Assembly: GCA_003586115.2 (NCBI GenBank)
Contig: QVOM02000073.1
Coordinates: 25,778,175-25,842,174, forward strand
DNA: 64,000 nt
Origin: Salvator merianae
Taxonomy: Eukaryota; Chordata; Lepidosauria; Squamata; Teiidae
Reading direction: 5' to 3'
Below, piece after piece: positions 1 through 12,880 of this stretch. The position numbers were made by a program, and so were the translations under genes. Positions within the stretch are counted from its first letter, which is position 1; every line of letters starts with the position of its first letter. The notes beneath the pieces are model-generated. The model was given only the letters and a program-made list of their open reading frames with translations. It did not search any database and had not been told where the DNA came from.

Positions 1-1736
1 GAACCAACTTCATCTCAAAATCTTCATCTTATTGCCTTTTTCCACAGGAATTATTGAGACTGGCCTCTGTATTCTAGCTTCGCTTCTCCTATGTTAGTTT
101 TTTTTTCTCTTATGAAAGCAGGAACTGTGCATAAGATCCATTTGTGAGACTTACTTTTGAGAAGATATTTATAGGATTGCACTGAAGACTGTTGAAACAC
201 ATCAAGTTTCATTGATATGTACAGATCATATAATTTTGTGTACAAAATTTTGGGGAAGATGTGTGAGAATGTCTGAGAACGGAAGTGGAAAATTGCAACT
301 GATATGTTTTAAACAAGAAAAAAACAGTGAAATTCACTTTATTCATGCTAGATGAAGAGTGGGGAGGGTTCTTAACGTTATGGCATGCATCGAACTAGAT
401 TTTCAATGTATTTCTGGGCACAGATATTTGTCTGATTTGCAAATTGTGCAGAATATTGCTGTACCTATAATTTTCTTATTTCCTTTCCTTTATCCAGTAA
501 CCATGCTTAACCTCCTGCATCAATGAAAATGTCTTTTTTAAAGAGGGTTGGGGCAGTGGATGGTTGAACAGTTAATTAGTACGAGGGTGTAGCTGACTGA
601 CAAATAATCAGAATGGGTATGTGTATCAGAAATTGGAGTGAATATATTCAAATGTATCTTCACCATTTTTCTAAAAGAAGAAGGCAGAAGATAGGCTTAG
701 ATGTACAAGATGTATACAACATTGCTTCTGAATATTGAAGAAAAAAAAATCCCTAAAGAAAGTGAGAAGTAATGGGTGGAAGAAAGAGAACATTAATTCT
801 CTGTCTGACCATTTTTGCCTATCATATGATGACAGGTCTGTCTACATGGAATTGAGGATTTGAAATGAGAATCAAAATGCATTTGCTTGCTTTTGGAAAA
901 ATTATATGAGGTGTCACTATTATAATGACCTGTAGATGGAGTTAGTGCACAGTGTTTTATTATACAGTTGTTTAGTGTGTAACCACAAACACAGTATCTG
1001 ACATTTTTCTTCAAGACGTTCAAATGACACATCAAAAAGTAATAATTTAATAGATAAAATGTTTCCATGTCTAAGTTTGCCTTAAAGTTGCTAATAAGTC
1101 AGTATTTACACACACACAAGTTGTGGCTGATAGCAGGATTATCAGTTTTGTAAGAAAAAGTGCTGCCAGTGTTAGTGAATAGTCTGTTTTTGAAAGGCAT
1201 GATGAAGAGGAGAAGAGATGGCAGATTTGGTTTCAATATGTGTGTGTGCATGTGTGCCTGCAAACATACACACCTGCTTGCAAGTGTATAAAATAAAGTG
1301 CTATGCTTATCTTAGCAGGCCTATTCATGAAGAAAAGGATCCTTCAGCAGAGTGTTAATCTAGAAAAACAGCACAAATGATATTTTGAAATTTTTAAAAG
1401 CATCATTTTGAGAAATGTGCATAATTAATTGTGCACATTCATGTTGCCATTGGGCTTTCACTTTTCTAAAAATCTACCTTCGATATTTATTTCTCAAAAT
1501 AATTTTAGGGATAGTGGAGACAAATTTAGAAGGATTTATACAAACTGAAGCAGAGTAACTCAATTGTCCATTAATATATATATATGCTAATGAAGACTTT
1601 CAGATTTTAAAAATGGTTTTTGGTAGCACATAAAATATAGCTTTACATGTTATGCCTGAAGCAATAATCCACTCTTACACTGCCACAGCAATTGCTCTGT
1701 GATTTCTGGATGCAGGGCAGAAGGTAACTGCTTCAA

Positions 1737-1769
1737 ATAAATACATAAATAAATAAATAAATAAATAAT
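1737..1769. repeat. (AAAT)n microsatellite
   Basis: Short perfect run of about seven AAAT units in an AT-rich intron. It may be the tail of an eroded retroposon, but no body is recognisable next to it. Confidence 0.85.
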
Positions 1770-3709
1770 AGTGAAATGTTGAAGAGACTGACATTGAAAT
1801 TTTATAGGGAACCATATTGAAGATTATATTCCTCATAATTGAAAGCACTCTGTATTAATACAGTTAAGTAGAAAAGACCTGGAAATCATTTCTGTTCTTT
1901 GTTCCAATTTGCACATCCAGGAAAAGCTGCATTAACTTATTGGATTTCTGCAGGATTTTGGTCACATTGGACCTGGAACATAATGAAAGATTTAGGCATG
2001 TCTCAAAACACTTGAGAAACTAATGATAAACAGGTGCCTAGAAACCTCCGACAATATAATTTATCAGAAAAGATTGCATTCTGCAGAGAAGATGTAATTG
2101 GCATGAGAGGGAAATGTACTGACCTATCTTTTCTTGAAAGTATGAAATGGTCTTTATGCTGTATATTAATAGGTTAGATAGGATAGACACTCTTATGGGA
2201 ATGCTACTAATATTAATAAATACTAATATGCTAACACTAATAAGAGTTCTCCTCTATAATCCATAACACATCTTGTTTTAAGATGGATGTTGATTTGATT
2301 ATAGATTGATTTGATTTAAGATCATATTTATTTAACGCATAAGGAATTGAATAATTTTTTTAATAAAAATGCATCTATTTACTGAGGTATACTGATCACT
2401 TCTAGAAACGATCTGAATAATTCTAACAAGTAACCAATTAAAAACTATTGCATGTATAAACAAAGCACATTCTATATATGCTTATGTTTATTTAAACAAT
2501 TGGTTAGAGAAATGTAGGTAAGGATCAAAATAAAAAAAGAAATTTCGCTGTTTTAATCTCTGATATTCAGTAATGTTAAAAATTCACTTAAAAATGTCGT
2601 TCCCATAAAGGAATTCATGCAGGTTGACTTTTCTTTATTTTTTAAATATTCAGAACATGAACAACTCATCATTTAGGAAAGTTATGCACTAGCATAATAT
2701 GGTAGTGTATATATATTTTCCCTCATACACTGGTTAGTGGCCAGTGTAAGCGTAACCTACAAAAACACAGCTATCTGATTGCTAATGCTCATGAATAAAT
2801 TCAGAGCAGATTTTTGGAAGAAAGGTTTTTATTAATCTCATCGCATCAAATACCTGATGAATGCTGATTCAATAATAATGTGTATGATGGGGAGGAGAGG
2901 AACTTGGGGTTCAAGGGCTAAGTTCTGCTGAGTTTACACTGGCAACTATCCCACTTTGTAAATAGGATCTTTTCCTGCTAAAGGGCAGAAGAAGGACTCC
3001 CAAGATTTGGCTCTAAGACAACCATGATAGATGATTAGGAGAAAGCACTATGACTAGCACTTAAAAGTACAGAAGGGGAACCCAGCCACTTTCCTAATGG
3101 CAAGAACTCCAGGTATTTTAAGAAGAGGTCTGAACAACTTAGTTCATGGCCATGGCAAATTTGCTTCAGGGATTTATGTAGCTGAACAACATTCTTGTAG
3201 AAATGGAGCTATAGTATGCCTTGAATACACTGACTTCCCAGCTGACATTTTCACAATGTTAACAGTAAAAATCAGGCTTAACAGCTTCATTCTAAGACTT
3301 TCTGCAGGATCAACAAAACCTTATCATTTCCATTGCCACCTGCCTTTCAGCCAGGTACACTGAGTTCAAGGGCTTATTTCTCATTTGGCAGGGGCCATGA
3401 AATCGGAGGGAAAGTTGAAAAAAATGCAGTCACGAAGTGTAGTATCTGTAATCTTTCCTATAAGAAAATAGTGAATCACATTTTGTAGACTCAAATGGGT
3501 TTGCCTTTCACTAGCACAACAAGAACAAAAAGTACACTTTTTATAATGTTGCTAACAATTCTACAGGAATCTGGACACCGCTAGGTAAGGGGACGATTAA
3601 ATTGCTATTTGCACTCCTATAGTTGCTTTCAAAAAGGTGGTACTTAATTCAAAGGAAAAACGTCATATTTAGCACGATTGTATTCATTATTTTCTTTCTC
3701 TTCATTTTA

Positions 3710-4060
3710 TCCTGTGCAGTAAACTAGCCCAAGGTCACCTGGGATGTTTCTGTGGTCAAGAGAAACTCCTAGGTCCTTGCCTTACGCTATAACCATTATG
3801 CTCTGCTAAGTCTTAAGGGCATCTTTTAGGATGTATTCTATTTTTAAATAAATTGTTGAGGGCTGTGGCAAACAATCTACTCTTCATCCACAAAATTCTA
3901 GTTTAGAAGGTAGAAATATTTTAGACCTTAATGGAAGCAAATTAAAAAAACCCACAAAAAAATTATCTAGTAGTAGTATTTTCCCATGTTTGTGTATTTA
4001 TTTATTACATTTCTGTCCTGCCTTATAGCCTAAAGTCTTAAGGAAGCTGACGATACAACC
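3710..4060 (-). repeat. MIR/L2-like retroposon fragments
   Basis: Around 3724 the text GCCCAAGGTCACCTGGGAT, followed by the eroded complement of a tRNA-like B-box area (to about 3810), resembles the core of MIR-type SINEs read on the minus strand. Around 3996-4060 a TTATTTATTA tract followed by TTCTGTCCTGCCTTATAGCC resembles the complement of the L2-type 3' end seen elsewhere in the window. Both are diverged. The family name comes from memory of consensus motifs, not from a search. Confidence 0.5.
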
Positions 4061-4680
4061 AAGAAGATGGAACAACAATGGACAATAAGAATTCTAGACA
4101 TTGACAGCATAGCTAACAGTGCCTGAAAAATGGAGGCCCCTCCTCTTCCGCCCAAGGCTAGAATAAAGAAGTACATAAGCACGACTGTGTCACTAGCTCA
4201 TAGAGTAAAGGAAACAGCACATTCCTATGCACAATACTATTTTTGCTCCCCACAGAATTTCCCAAAACAATTCCACTGCATGAAACTGGGTTAAGAGATG
4301 GAGCAGCCCAATGGATAGGAGAAAGTAATAACATAATAAAAGAGCAAGAAAGGGGAAACTTAACAAATGGATAGGAAAAGACAAAAAGAACGGTGTGATT
4401 GGAAGAGAGGGAGAGTCACAGAGGTCACTTTGTTCATACTGACAATCTTATTTTAAAAGCTCCCAGGGATGGCAGAGAAAAAAGTTCGTAGATATCAGTC
4501 AGAAATTTAAATTTAAGTAGCTGATTTGGCGGAGTAGCAGATTAGGTGGAGGGTATCATTTCCCTTAGCCTAAATTGTGGAGAAAAATAATTGGCGACTT
4601 TCCCAAAGGTGGTTGATTAAGTTCAGCAGGTTTAAAGACTTATGCTGTATGTGGAAAAAAACCCTCCTCTATGTATCTAT

Positions 4681-4849
4681 GGCTCTTTCTGCACTGGGCC
4701 TTATTCCAGATTATATCCTGGAATAGGTATCTGCTATCCACATGCTGGTGCAGGCTATGCTGGGTCCTGCTGTAGTCTGCACCAGCAGGTGGATGGCAGG
4801 TCCCTATTCTGGGATATAATCTGGAATAAGGCCCAGTGCAGAAAGGGTC
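4681..4849. mobile_element. Palindromic MITE, family A (copy 1)
   Basis: 169 bp element. Its left end GGCTCTTTCTGCACTGGGCC is mirrored by the right end (reading inward GACCCTTTCTGCACTGGGCC). The complementarity continues almost to the centre, so the whole element is a foldback. Exact 3-bp target duplications TAT flank it at 4678-4680 and 4850-4852. It lies 310 bp upstream of a GABRA1 exon. There is no coding capacity. Three further copies occur at 36326, 40394 and 41588. Confidence 0.85.
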
Positions 4850-5127
4850 TATGTGTGTGGATCAGCTGGGGTCACTGGAACGCTGAACAGAAGTACTTCA
4901 CACTGTGATGTGCTTTACATGTTTCCCTCTGCCAAATTCACTATTTATTTCTAGCTATTCAGTGAACTGTACTTTAAAAAAAGAAAATATACAGGGGGAA
5001 GGATTCTATAATGCCACGACAATCTGGTCTGATGGAAGAGATTTTGTATCTATAAATCAGTATAAGCAAGATTAAGCAGATTTCAGAATTATGATTTTGT
5101 AGCTTTGTTGGTGGATTAATGGTTTAA

Positions 5128-5295
<168 letters not shown>

Positions 5296-5509
5296 TAAAA
5301 AACAAAATTATCTATTCATTTGGTCTTTACAAGTTTCTTCATCATTACTTTTAGGTATATGAATCAATAAAAAGAATCAAAAACAATAACAGAGAGTGCC
5401 TCCAAACAGCAGAATCTTCTTTAAGTCCCATAATTGCCTTCCACCTCTGCTATCAGACGGCAGGAGGCAAGACCAGGCTTTGACGTCCGTCTGCCGACCC
5501 CTTCTGTTA

Positions 5510-5616
5510 ATTGTTCTTGTTCCAAATTCCTGGATGTTAGCCAAGCACCTGCCCACTTCCTTTTGTTTCTTTTTCCCACACTTGGCTAGCATCTAGGTAT
5601 TTGGAACAGGAACAAT
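5510..5616. repeat. Inverted repeat with 36-bp arms
   Basis: Arms at 5510-5545 and 5581-5616 are reverse complements with about four mismatches (ATTGTTCTTGTTCC against ATTGTTCCTGTTCC, and so on to GCCAAG), separated by a 35-bp loop. Weaker complementarity continues outward on both sides to about 5485 and 5640. In RNA from the gene strand this would form a long hairpin about 240 bases downstream of the preceding exon. It is probably a small DNA-transposon remnant. Confidence 0.75.
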
Positions 5617-5641
5617 GAACAGAAAGAGCTGGTAGATGGGG

Positions 5642-5876
5642 GTAAGCAAACACTATTTTGGGAAACCCAGGATTGTTGCTGGATTTCCCGTAATAGCAAT
5701 GTTCTGGGCTATTGCCTCAATATCCCAGGATTATTTTGGGAATGCCTCGGATACATGTGACATTTGCAATATAATTGTGGGTTTTAACCCACGTCGGGAG
5801 GCACCCATAGTCAATATATAATATATATTAATATAGTAAAGAAGTGGTGCATCCCAAAACATATGTTTGCTAACTC
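5642..5876. repeat. Short element with inverted ends
   Basis: The left end GTAAGCAAACACTATTTTGG and the right end read inward, GTTAGCAAACATATGTTTTG, match over about 24 bp. The interior is AT-rich and has no coding potential. No clear target duplication was seen. It is probably an old MITE, directly adjacent to the 5510-5616 hairpin. Confidence 0.55.
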
Positions 5877-7280
5877 TCACTTTGCTGTATACAAATACAG
5901 CAGATTTCTGCAACCCAAATTGAATAAAGTTATTTTGCTATTTCCTTAATAATGTTAATAGTTTTCTTACTTGGCAGTTAAATCCCATTACATTTTGAAT
6001 AATTTGTATTGAGTTCGATGGTCAGTGTATGCATCAAAAGCTATTTGAAGTTCCATCTTCCATATCTAATAATGTCTTAAAAAGAGGTTGAATTGGATGG
6101 GAAGAAGAGGGTTCTTTAAGGAAGAGGGGGTATTCCTCCCTTGCCGTCATTACAAGGGAGGCAAATCCTTGGTTTCAATGTAAATGGGGAGTGAGCCACC
6201 CCCAATTAACAAGATCACAGTTGTGATCTTGATGGACCGGCCATACCTTCTCAGCTGAGACTGAAGCCTGGGAATCTCTTGTTCTGAATTTCACAGCAGG
6301 GTCAGGATTCATCAAACACAGAAAATAGCCCATGGCCCATTCCATGTATTTCATGTCTTTGATGATGTCCTCACTGTTACATAGGGGGCGAGTAGAGGAG
6401 AATACAGTTTTTTCCCCTGTTTCCTTAGCAGGTTCCATTAAGCCGTTAAAAAAACCACATTTCTGAAGTGGCTTAGAGATAGTCCATAGGCAGGATTGCT
6501 CATACATTAGCCAACCCTATTCTCATGAAGATTCTAGGCTCATGAAGGTAGATTGGAGATGAGATGAGATGAGTACATGAGTTCCGCATACTGCTGTTTC
6601 TAACGTACTTTTGAGTCACCTTTTTGCCACATGTGAGCATAGCCTCATATTTTGACATCCAACATTCACTGTCCAAGGCTCCTTTTAGTGTTCACTCTGC
6701 AATTGACCTTCATTTATATTGTTTGTTCATTATATTCCTACCCCAAATTTTCTGGAAAGCTGTTAATTCTGTAGTTTTTAATCCTACAATCCTGTAAATT
6801 TAGGACACTATTAGAAACACTGCTGGAAGCAAACCTTGAAAAAAATCAGCATAGTTTCCTAACTACCTCACATTGGAAGTTAATGCAATTTTTGTAATTT
6901 AATGCTTATTTGAGGCCTCTGGGTTCCAGAGGTCAGGAACCTTATTTGTTTTATTAATAGATTTATTTAAAAAAACAATTTTGAAAGGGTGCTAATTTTT
7001 TTTCCAGACTTGCTGACTCCACTGGGCAATTATCTGAGGCCCCATCCAGATGGGGAAAATATAGTACCATTATGGCACCACTATGGTGGAATTGCCACTT
7101 GTATCTGTGGCATCCCCATCATAGCTATGCTATATCCCCTTAAAACATGTGATACCTTATTTTGGGAAAACCTGACTCTGATGTGGGGGTTTCCCCAAAG
7201 TAGTACTATTATTTACCTTGTAGCCAGAGTTGCCATTGTTGCTCTGGCCACCATGTATGTGTGGGGGCTGAAAGAGATAT

Positions 7281-7460
7281 CTGCACATGTGCAGTGGTGG
7301 CATCACTCACATCTGGGTATTTCACGCTAGCGAAATACCTGGATGCATGTGTCCACTGCACATGTGTAGGGCCAGAAAGATGGCTGTGCATGTGCAGTGG
7401 TCATAATTGCACAGTGCCAAATATTTTGTGCTGGTGAAATACCTGGATGTGCGCATTACC
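7281..7460. repeat. Compound inverted and direct repeat
   Basis: A unit starting CTGCACATGTGCAGTGG and ending GGTATTTCACG (7281-7325) is followed by an inverted copy to 7369. A third, degraded copy lies in the first orientation from about 7384 to 7456 (TGTGCATGTGCAGTGG ... GTGAAATACCTGG). The hinge between the first two units is TTCACGCTAGCGAA. The unit is unrelated to the GGGCC-ended elements. No flanking duplication was found. Confidence 0.65.
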
Positions 7461-8429
7461 AAAAAATGCACAGAAAGCATGATCCCCCTATGCTGTCTAG
7501 CCAACAGGCAATCATTCTGGAGGACCTATTCTCTGGAATATCGCCTGCTGGTGCTATATTTGGCCAATGTCTGGAGTTGGCCTCAGAAGGGTCATAATTT
7601 TGATTCCTCCTGTAATCCAGCATTTTTTTTAAAAGCTTCACATCTTGCTAACTCTTTCAGAGCAAGTTAACTGTTTCCTGGCACATTTAGATTTTGTAGA
7701 CAGCATTAACCGTATGTGTCTCTAAATTGAAGTATTTGGGTTAAAAATGAGTTAACAGCTTTTGTCTGGGTTAGTTGCAAACTATTTTCTTGAACTATTT
7801 AATTTCAGTTATGTTCCAAAACTGATTTTCTGCTAATTTTTCAACATGTATTACTCTGGGGTGGAAATCTATTCCATTAATATAAAATTGTTACTTTTTC
7901 CACCTATGTAAATAAAGATTAAGTTTAATTATTTTTTGACTTTCCAAATCATTACTGGAATGGAAAACATGCATATTTTGTCGTATAGAACTGGACAATT
8001 TTTTATTTCTGCTTCAGCAGTTTCTCCTTCTACATAGAAAATTACTTGGACCGATAGGCTTGAAGAGAAAAACCTGGTTCATGGCATGGGGACAGAAATC
8101 ACTGCTGATTTCCCCTGCATCTTCCATTGATTGCTAAAAACCTGTCTCTCTTCTCAGTAATATGGGTATTAGTGCTTCACAAACAGAGGGAATCCACAAA
8201 AGCTGTATTTCTGTTGCAAGAATCTCCAAAAGACTTTTAATCCTTTGGGACTCACACAGATGGAGCCAACCCAACACACTTTTTTTGTTTTTGTTTTTAG
8301 CCCAACAATGCATTGTCCCTTAGCAAAAACAGAAGAATAGTTGGGTTGCATGTACATTTCTGTTTTCTTTATGTTCATATTCCTTTTGATTTCAGTACAT
8401 CTGGCTTCTTTAGATGTGTTGGGGTAATG

Positions 8430-8700
8430 ACACATGAGATGACCTTTTCTATGGTGCTCCCCCCCGACTTTGACTCTAGAGATATGTCAGGCACCGACCT
8501 TGTATGTCTTTCAGCACCTGGTTAAAACATACCTCTTCACCCAGGCCTGTGATGCTTAGCTTCCTCTGGGTATTGTCCTGCCATGGGGGAATATTTTAAT
8601 GTATGTTTTACACGGCTTTATGGTTTCTATATTTTTATTGTTATGACCCACCCTGGGATCTTTGGGTGAAGTACAAAGTACATAGGAACAATGGAATATT
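8430..8700 (+). repeat. L2/CR1-like LINE 3'-end fragment
   Basis: The text around CACCTGGTTAAAACATACCTC, then TTTTATTGTTATGACCCACCC, then a GGTGAAGTACAAAGTACATA ending, follows the usual order of a reptile LINE 3' end (end of coding region, short UTR, terminal motif). There is no open reading frame of useful length. The assignment is from motif memory. Confidence 0.5.
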
Positions 8701-9324
8701 CTCCTACTAGATGTATATGGTTAATAGAAAATGGAGGTGTTGCTCCTCACCGAAGTAATGCTTTACCATAAAACGTAAACATATAAAATCACTAACTGAA
8801 CCAATTATTAAGTGCCCTTTTTCACTATGTCTTATCAGATAGATCTGTCAATCTCACTACAGAAGCTGAATAAAAGAATTAGGAGATTATTTGCTTTAAT
8901 GGCAATGAATCAGGAGATGATTCTCTTTTAACTTCTGTTTTGTTTCATATAATTATTTTGATGGAAACTCAACAAAATAAGGGATTGTTCTGCAGTAGGG
9001 ATTTTGAATGCAATTTTGAAAGTAATATATAACAAAATAAGTAATCATTTTGTTCACTTACTGTGATAATATTTCCTGTACTTTCATGTAAACTCTGGGA
9101 TTAGCCCAGAAAGAAATATTTCTTAATCCTTGATTAGTACAGTAGAAGGGATTCATTCCCCTTAATGTTAAAGTCTACTATAACAGAACAAATTATGTAT
9201 GTAAATCTGGATGCATCTTAGTGAAGATGAATTCATGAATTAGTGGCAATGTTTTTAGTACAATTGTAAATATGTGGAGGAATATTTAACTAGGGGCAAG
9301 ATTAATGATAATGCCACGTATTAC

Positions 9325-9430
9325 CTTGAAATGTTTATTTATATTTATATTTATATTATTTCTATTTCATTTATTTATTTATATTTCTATCTCACTGTAC
9401 CCCTGAAGGTCTCAGGAGGTCACAATAAAA
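9325..9430 (-). repeat. L2-like 3' end with AT-rich tail, minus strand
   Basis: A TTTATTTATATTTATATTT tract is followed by TATCTCACTGTACCCCTGAA and GGTCTCAGGAGGTCACAATA. This is the complement of the L2-like terminal motif followed by an A-rich tail, as at 44390-44475 on the plus strand. Diverged copy. Confidence 0.5.
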
Positions 9431-10223
9431 TTAGTATGAAAACAGATAAAATGCATTAGTTAAAACATGAAAGAATCAGCATGGGTACATGAAGATTATC
9501 GAAACAATGGCAATATTTTGTACACTGATAATAAGTTCAAGGTAGCTGCTGGCAACTACTCTGAATAAAATGGCCTTTTGCTTCTGGACCCAGGGATAAA
9601 GCTTAACTTTTGCAAACAGGCAATAGATCAGAATAATAGCTGGTCAGAAAGAGAAAAATATGCCACAACTCATACTAAAAGATGAAAATGTCAATTCATA
9701 ATGCTGTTTTCAACAGCTGACTGGCACATCTATCATTTATAGAAGAACGTTAACACTGGGTAGATTGACTGGGATAGCAAAATCAACATTAACAATAATA
9801 AGATAGAGGACTGATCTGAAAACAACGCAACAGAATTTAAGAGAGAAATGCAAGAAATCAAATGCAGAGATAGAAGATGGTTGATATATAGATTGGAGAT
9901 ACAGCTCATGAAACAGTCCTTGGAATTTTAGTCATCCGAAACTGATTATGAACCAGCAGTATGATGTGTCAGGAGGGTGGTGGGAAGTAAATATAGTTCT
10001 GGCCTGCATTAGTACATACAAATGGCACTGTTCCAAACCATGCCTTGCATGGTCCAAAGCAATAGGACTCACTGCTGCAGACCCACTGTTTTGGATTATG
10101 GCAAGGTAGTGCAGAAAGGACCTTGGAAAGATGTCAGAGGGAAAACAGTCAAGACCTTTTCTCTGTCATCCCAGAATGCAAGAGAAGGAATAAGGAGCTT
10201 TAGTTGCAAGGCAGAATCTGGCT

Positions 10224-10266
10224 GAACATCCGGGGCGGGGGGGGGGGGAGAGAAGGGAAAGAGAGA
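10224..10266. repeat. G-run and GA-rich tract
   Basis: A long G tract interrupted once by C is followed by GAGAGAAGGGAAAGAGAGAG. Simple low-complexity sequence; length may be uncertain because homopolymers are error-prone. Confidence 0.7.
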
Positions 10267-10590
10267 GAGCACTTTGCAGTCAGGTCACTTCAGTCATCAT
10301 CAAAGCAATGACCTAAAGAAGTGATAATCTCTTTGTTGATACTTGCATTGAAGTGGAGGTTGGTCAACCATCTCCTGAAGACGTTTTAGTTTGGACCCCT
10401 GGTGGAGCAGAGGGTTCAGAGGGACAAGATTGGTTAAATGACCCCTTCTGACTCTGTGATTCAATGACATTTCTCGTAGTTCAGACATTGATATGAGGCT
10501 TAAGATTATTGCTTTGTGCCTAGGGCACATTATAATCTCATTTTATTTCAAATAAGATTTTAATGTCAACCAAATTGTTACATAGCAGGC

Positions 10591-10624
<34 letters not shown>
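10591..10624. repeat. (AAT)n microsatellite
   Basis: About eleven uninterrupted TAA units. Confidence 0.9.
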
Positions 10625-11984
10625 TCCAAACCCTACACAGGTTTTTTTTGCAGGTTCCTTTTTTTTTTTGCAATCTATAACTGAAATATTATAAGATCTA
10701 AGTGCATTCTAACCTTTTCTGGAGTGCCACTGCAGATGAAAAAAAAAAACATTCCTGCCTTCTCCAGATTGCTATATAAATATATCCTTTCCTTATTTGC
10801 CCTGCCAGCTTGAGAGACAGAAGGATTAGTCTGTGGATTTGCTGCTTACGTTTGAGCTGAAGCAGACCACTACAGGATTCTACACGTAGAATTTGGTGAA
10901 TTTTTTGCACGTTTCAGAGGGAACCTGTATTGTTTGTGGGACTCGTATGCCCAGTGGGTTTTTGATCTCTGATAAAATTCAAATTCTGTTTTCCATTTTC
11001 ATAGTGAGCTGGCCATAATCTAGATATTGTTGTTGAAGTAGAATACAGCAGTTGTTGAAGGTCACTCTGGCAGATAGGTCCTAGAAATATTTCTCAAGCA
11101 ACCTGCTAATTTAAAGTGATTGTAACCCTTCTTGCAATTTGGTAGCTATACAGGGTTGTGTGTCTGGTTTAAAACGAAGAAGTACTATCTGTATGTTATT
11201 TCTTAAAACAAGACCTTCAAAATAGAAAACATAAGTAGCTCTTATAAAAAAATGAAAAACACTCACAAAAATTAGTTTCTTTGCAAGATCGATTAACTAT
11301 TATGTGCTTTCTGTTTAATATTATTGCTAGGCAGAGTATCATCTATTGAAATTCATATCAGGAATTCACAATATATTTTACTTACATTAATTGATAAGCT
11401 ATTATCCAGAACTGGAACCTCTATTACACAATTTAACATTAGGGTTGGTCCAAGTCACCTGATAGGGGGTAAGGGACCAGGATCCCTTGCTGGGGGCACT
11501 TGCGGCTGCCTTCTCCCCCTAATTGCTGCTACTTGCCTCCCATCTCACACCTCCACTAGTCACTCCCATTCCTTCTTACAAATATATATTTGGCCTTTTC
11601 ATTCTTTTTCAACGTTTGAAAAGAAGTTTTCTTTGGAAGTTCTGATGATAATGTACAGCTTCTTATTACTTCTAAACCAGAACTTATAGAAGTACTTCTG
11701 TATTTCATACAGACATTGTGAAGTGGCATAGAACCCTCTGGTAAGACAAAACAAAAGCAGACCTACAATAGCAACAAAACAACTTCCAGCCCTCCCCAAA
11801 TAAAGCAAAACAAAACAAAAAACCCCAAGAGAATACTTTAAGTGCTGATGGAACTTCTGACATCCAAAGCTTGAATGGCTCTGAATGACGTCATTCATGA
11901 GTTTTTGCCTTCCTTCCAACCCTGATAAACATTCCAGAGACATATTCATAAAACACACATGTATTGGTATATGTTTGAGCCAAG

Positions 11985-12063
11985 AATGATTGTAGCTCAA
12001 TGACAAAGCATCTGCTTTGCAAGCAGAAAGTCCCAGGTTCTGACTCCAGCATCTCTTGGGAAG
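11985..12063 (+). repeat. tRNA-Ala-like SINE head
   Basis: GTAGCTCAATGACAAAGCAT matches a tRNA A-box region, the following GCTTTGCAAGC is an anticodon stem-loop with TGC, and CCAGGTTCTGACTCC is a degraded B-box. The flanking acceptor stems do not pair, so this is not a functional tRNA gene. It looks like the 5' part of a tRNA-derived SINE common in squamates; the expected downstream body is missing or eroded. Confidence 0.65.
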
Positions 12064-12263
12064 ATGCCAATAGTAAATAATTTCCATATTATTGCTAAGA
12101 AAACTACGACATGCAGTCATCAGGAGTTGAGCTGACTCAATGCTGCCTTTAATCTTATTTCTGTTGTCTATAATAGTCTTGTAACAAGTAAAGCATCATG
12201 TTTTATCATACAGAACTGTTATTAGTATAATCATACCCAACGTAGCCACTGCTGCAAGACTAA

Positions 12264-12370
12264 GGGCCTTTCTGCACTCCTGCACTCTGGTGTGGACTAA
12301 AGAGGCCCTGCCCCCTACTAGTATGCTGCAACTGCATTGGATGCAGTGTAGCCATCTAGAGCAAAATACC
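12264..12370. mobile_element. MITE fragment with GGGCC terminus
   Basis: Begins GGGCCTTTCTGCACTCC after TAA, with interior text like that of the larger elements (TGGTGTGGACTAAAGAGG). No matching right end was found within the following few hundred bases, so it is probably truncated. Confidence 0.5.
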
Positions 12371-12680
12371 AGTAGGCCTGTTTTAAAACCAAAGTTTGTA
12401 TCTTCAGTGACAATAATGTGTATTTAATTAAGACAGAACGGACATACTAGAGGGCTGAAACATTTTTTTGTTACTGATTATACTGACCCAATTGCTTCAC
12501 CTGCAATTTTTAAAAAACAAATAAAAATTAGATTTTGTTAAGTCGTGTTTTTCTTTTGAAGGGCTTTGTAGTAGGTGTTTTGAAACAAAACATACCAGCT
12601 GATCAGTATAAACCATAGGGATACATAGTTGCTTTGAAATCCAGTGCAACAGTGGAGTCTGCTAGGTGACTTTTAATTAT

Positions 12681-12880
12681 GGGCCTTTCTGTGCTTGCTG
12701 GTATTCCACACCAGCAGGTGCACTAAGGACCTTGCTTCTGCATGTTAGTGCAGAATACGGGAGGCTCCAACCACTGCTGGTGTGTTCCATCCTCACAGAA
12801 GAGGACATGATCCAGATCAGGAGACATCGAGGTCTACCAGCATCCTAGTAGAGCTTAATCCAGTTTACGGGGGGGGGGGG
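12681..12880. mobile_element. MITE fragment with GGGCC terminus
   Basis: Starts GGGCCTTTCTGTGCTTGC after TAT and continues with interior text about CACCAGCAGGTGCACTA. It stops at or before a G homopolymer at about 12868-12881, and the right terminus is absent. A microsatellite-like G run at the break may reflect later mutation. Confidence 0.5.

Noticed and set aside
11985..12063. Possible functional tRNA-Ala gene
   Set aside because: Only A-box, anticodon arm and a degraded B-box are visible. The acceptor stem does not pair, so it is a SINE or pseudogene.
11599..12120. 173-codon open reading frame, minus strand
   Set aside because: It covers a SINE head and unrelated intron sequence, with no domain, no codon bias and no splice context.
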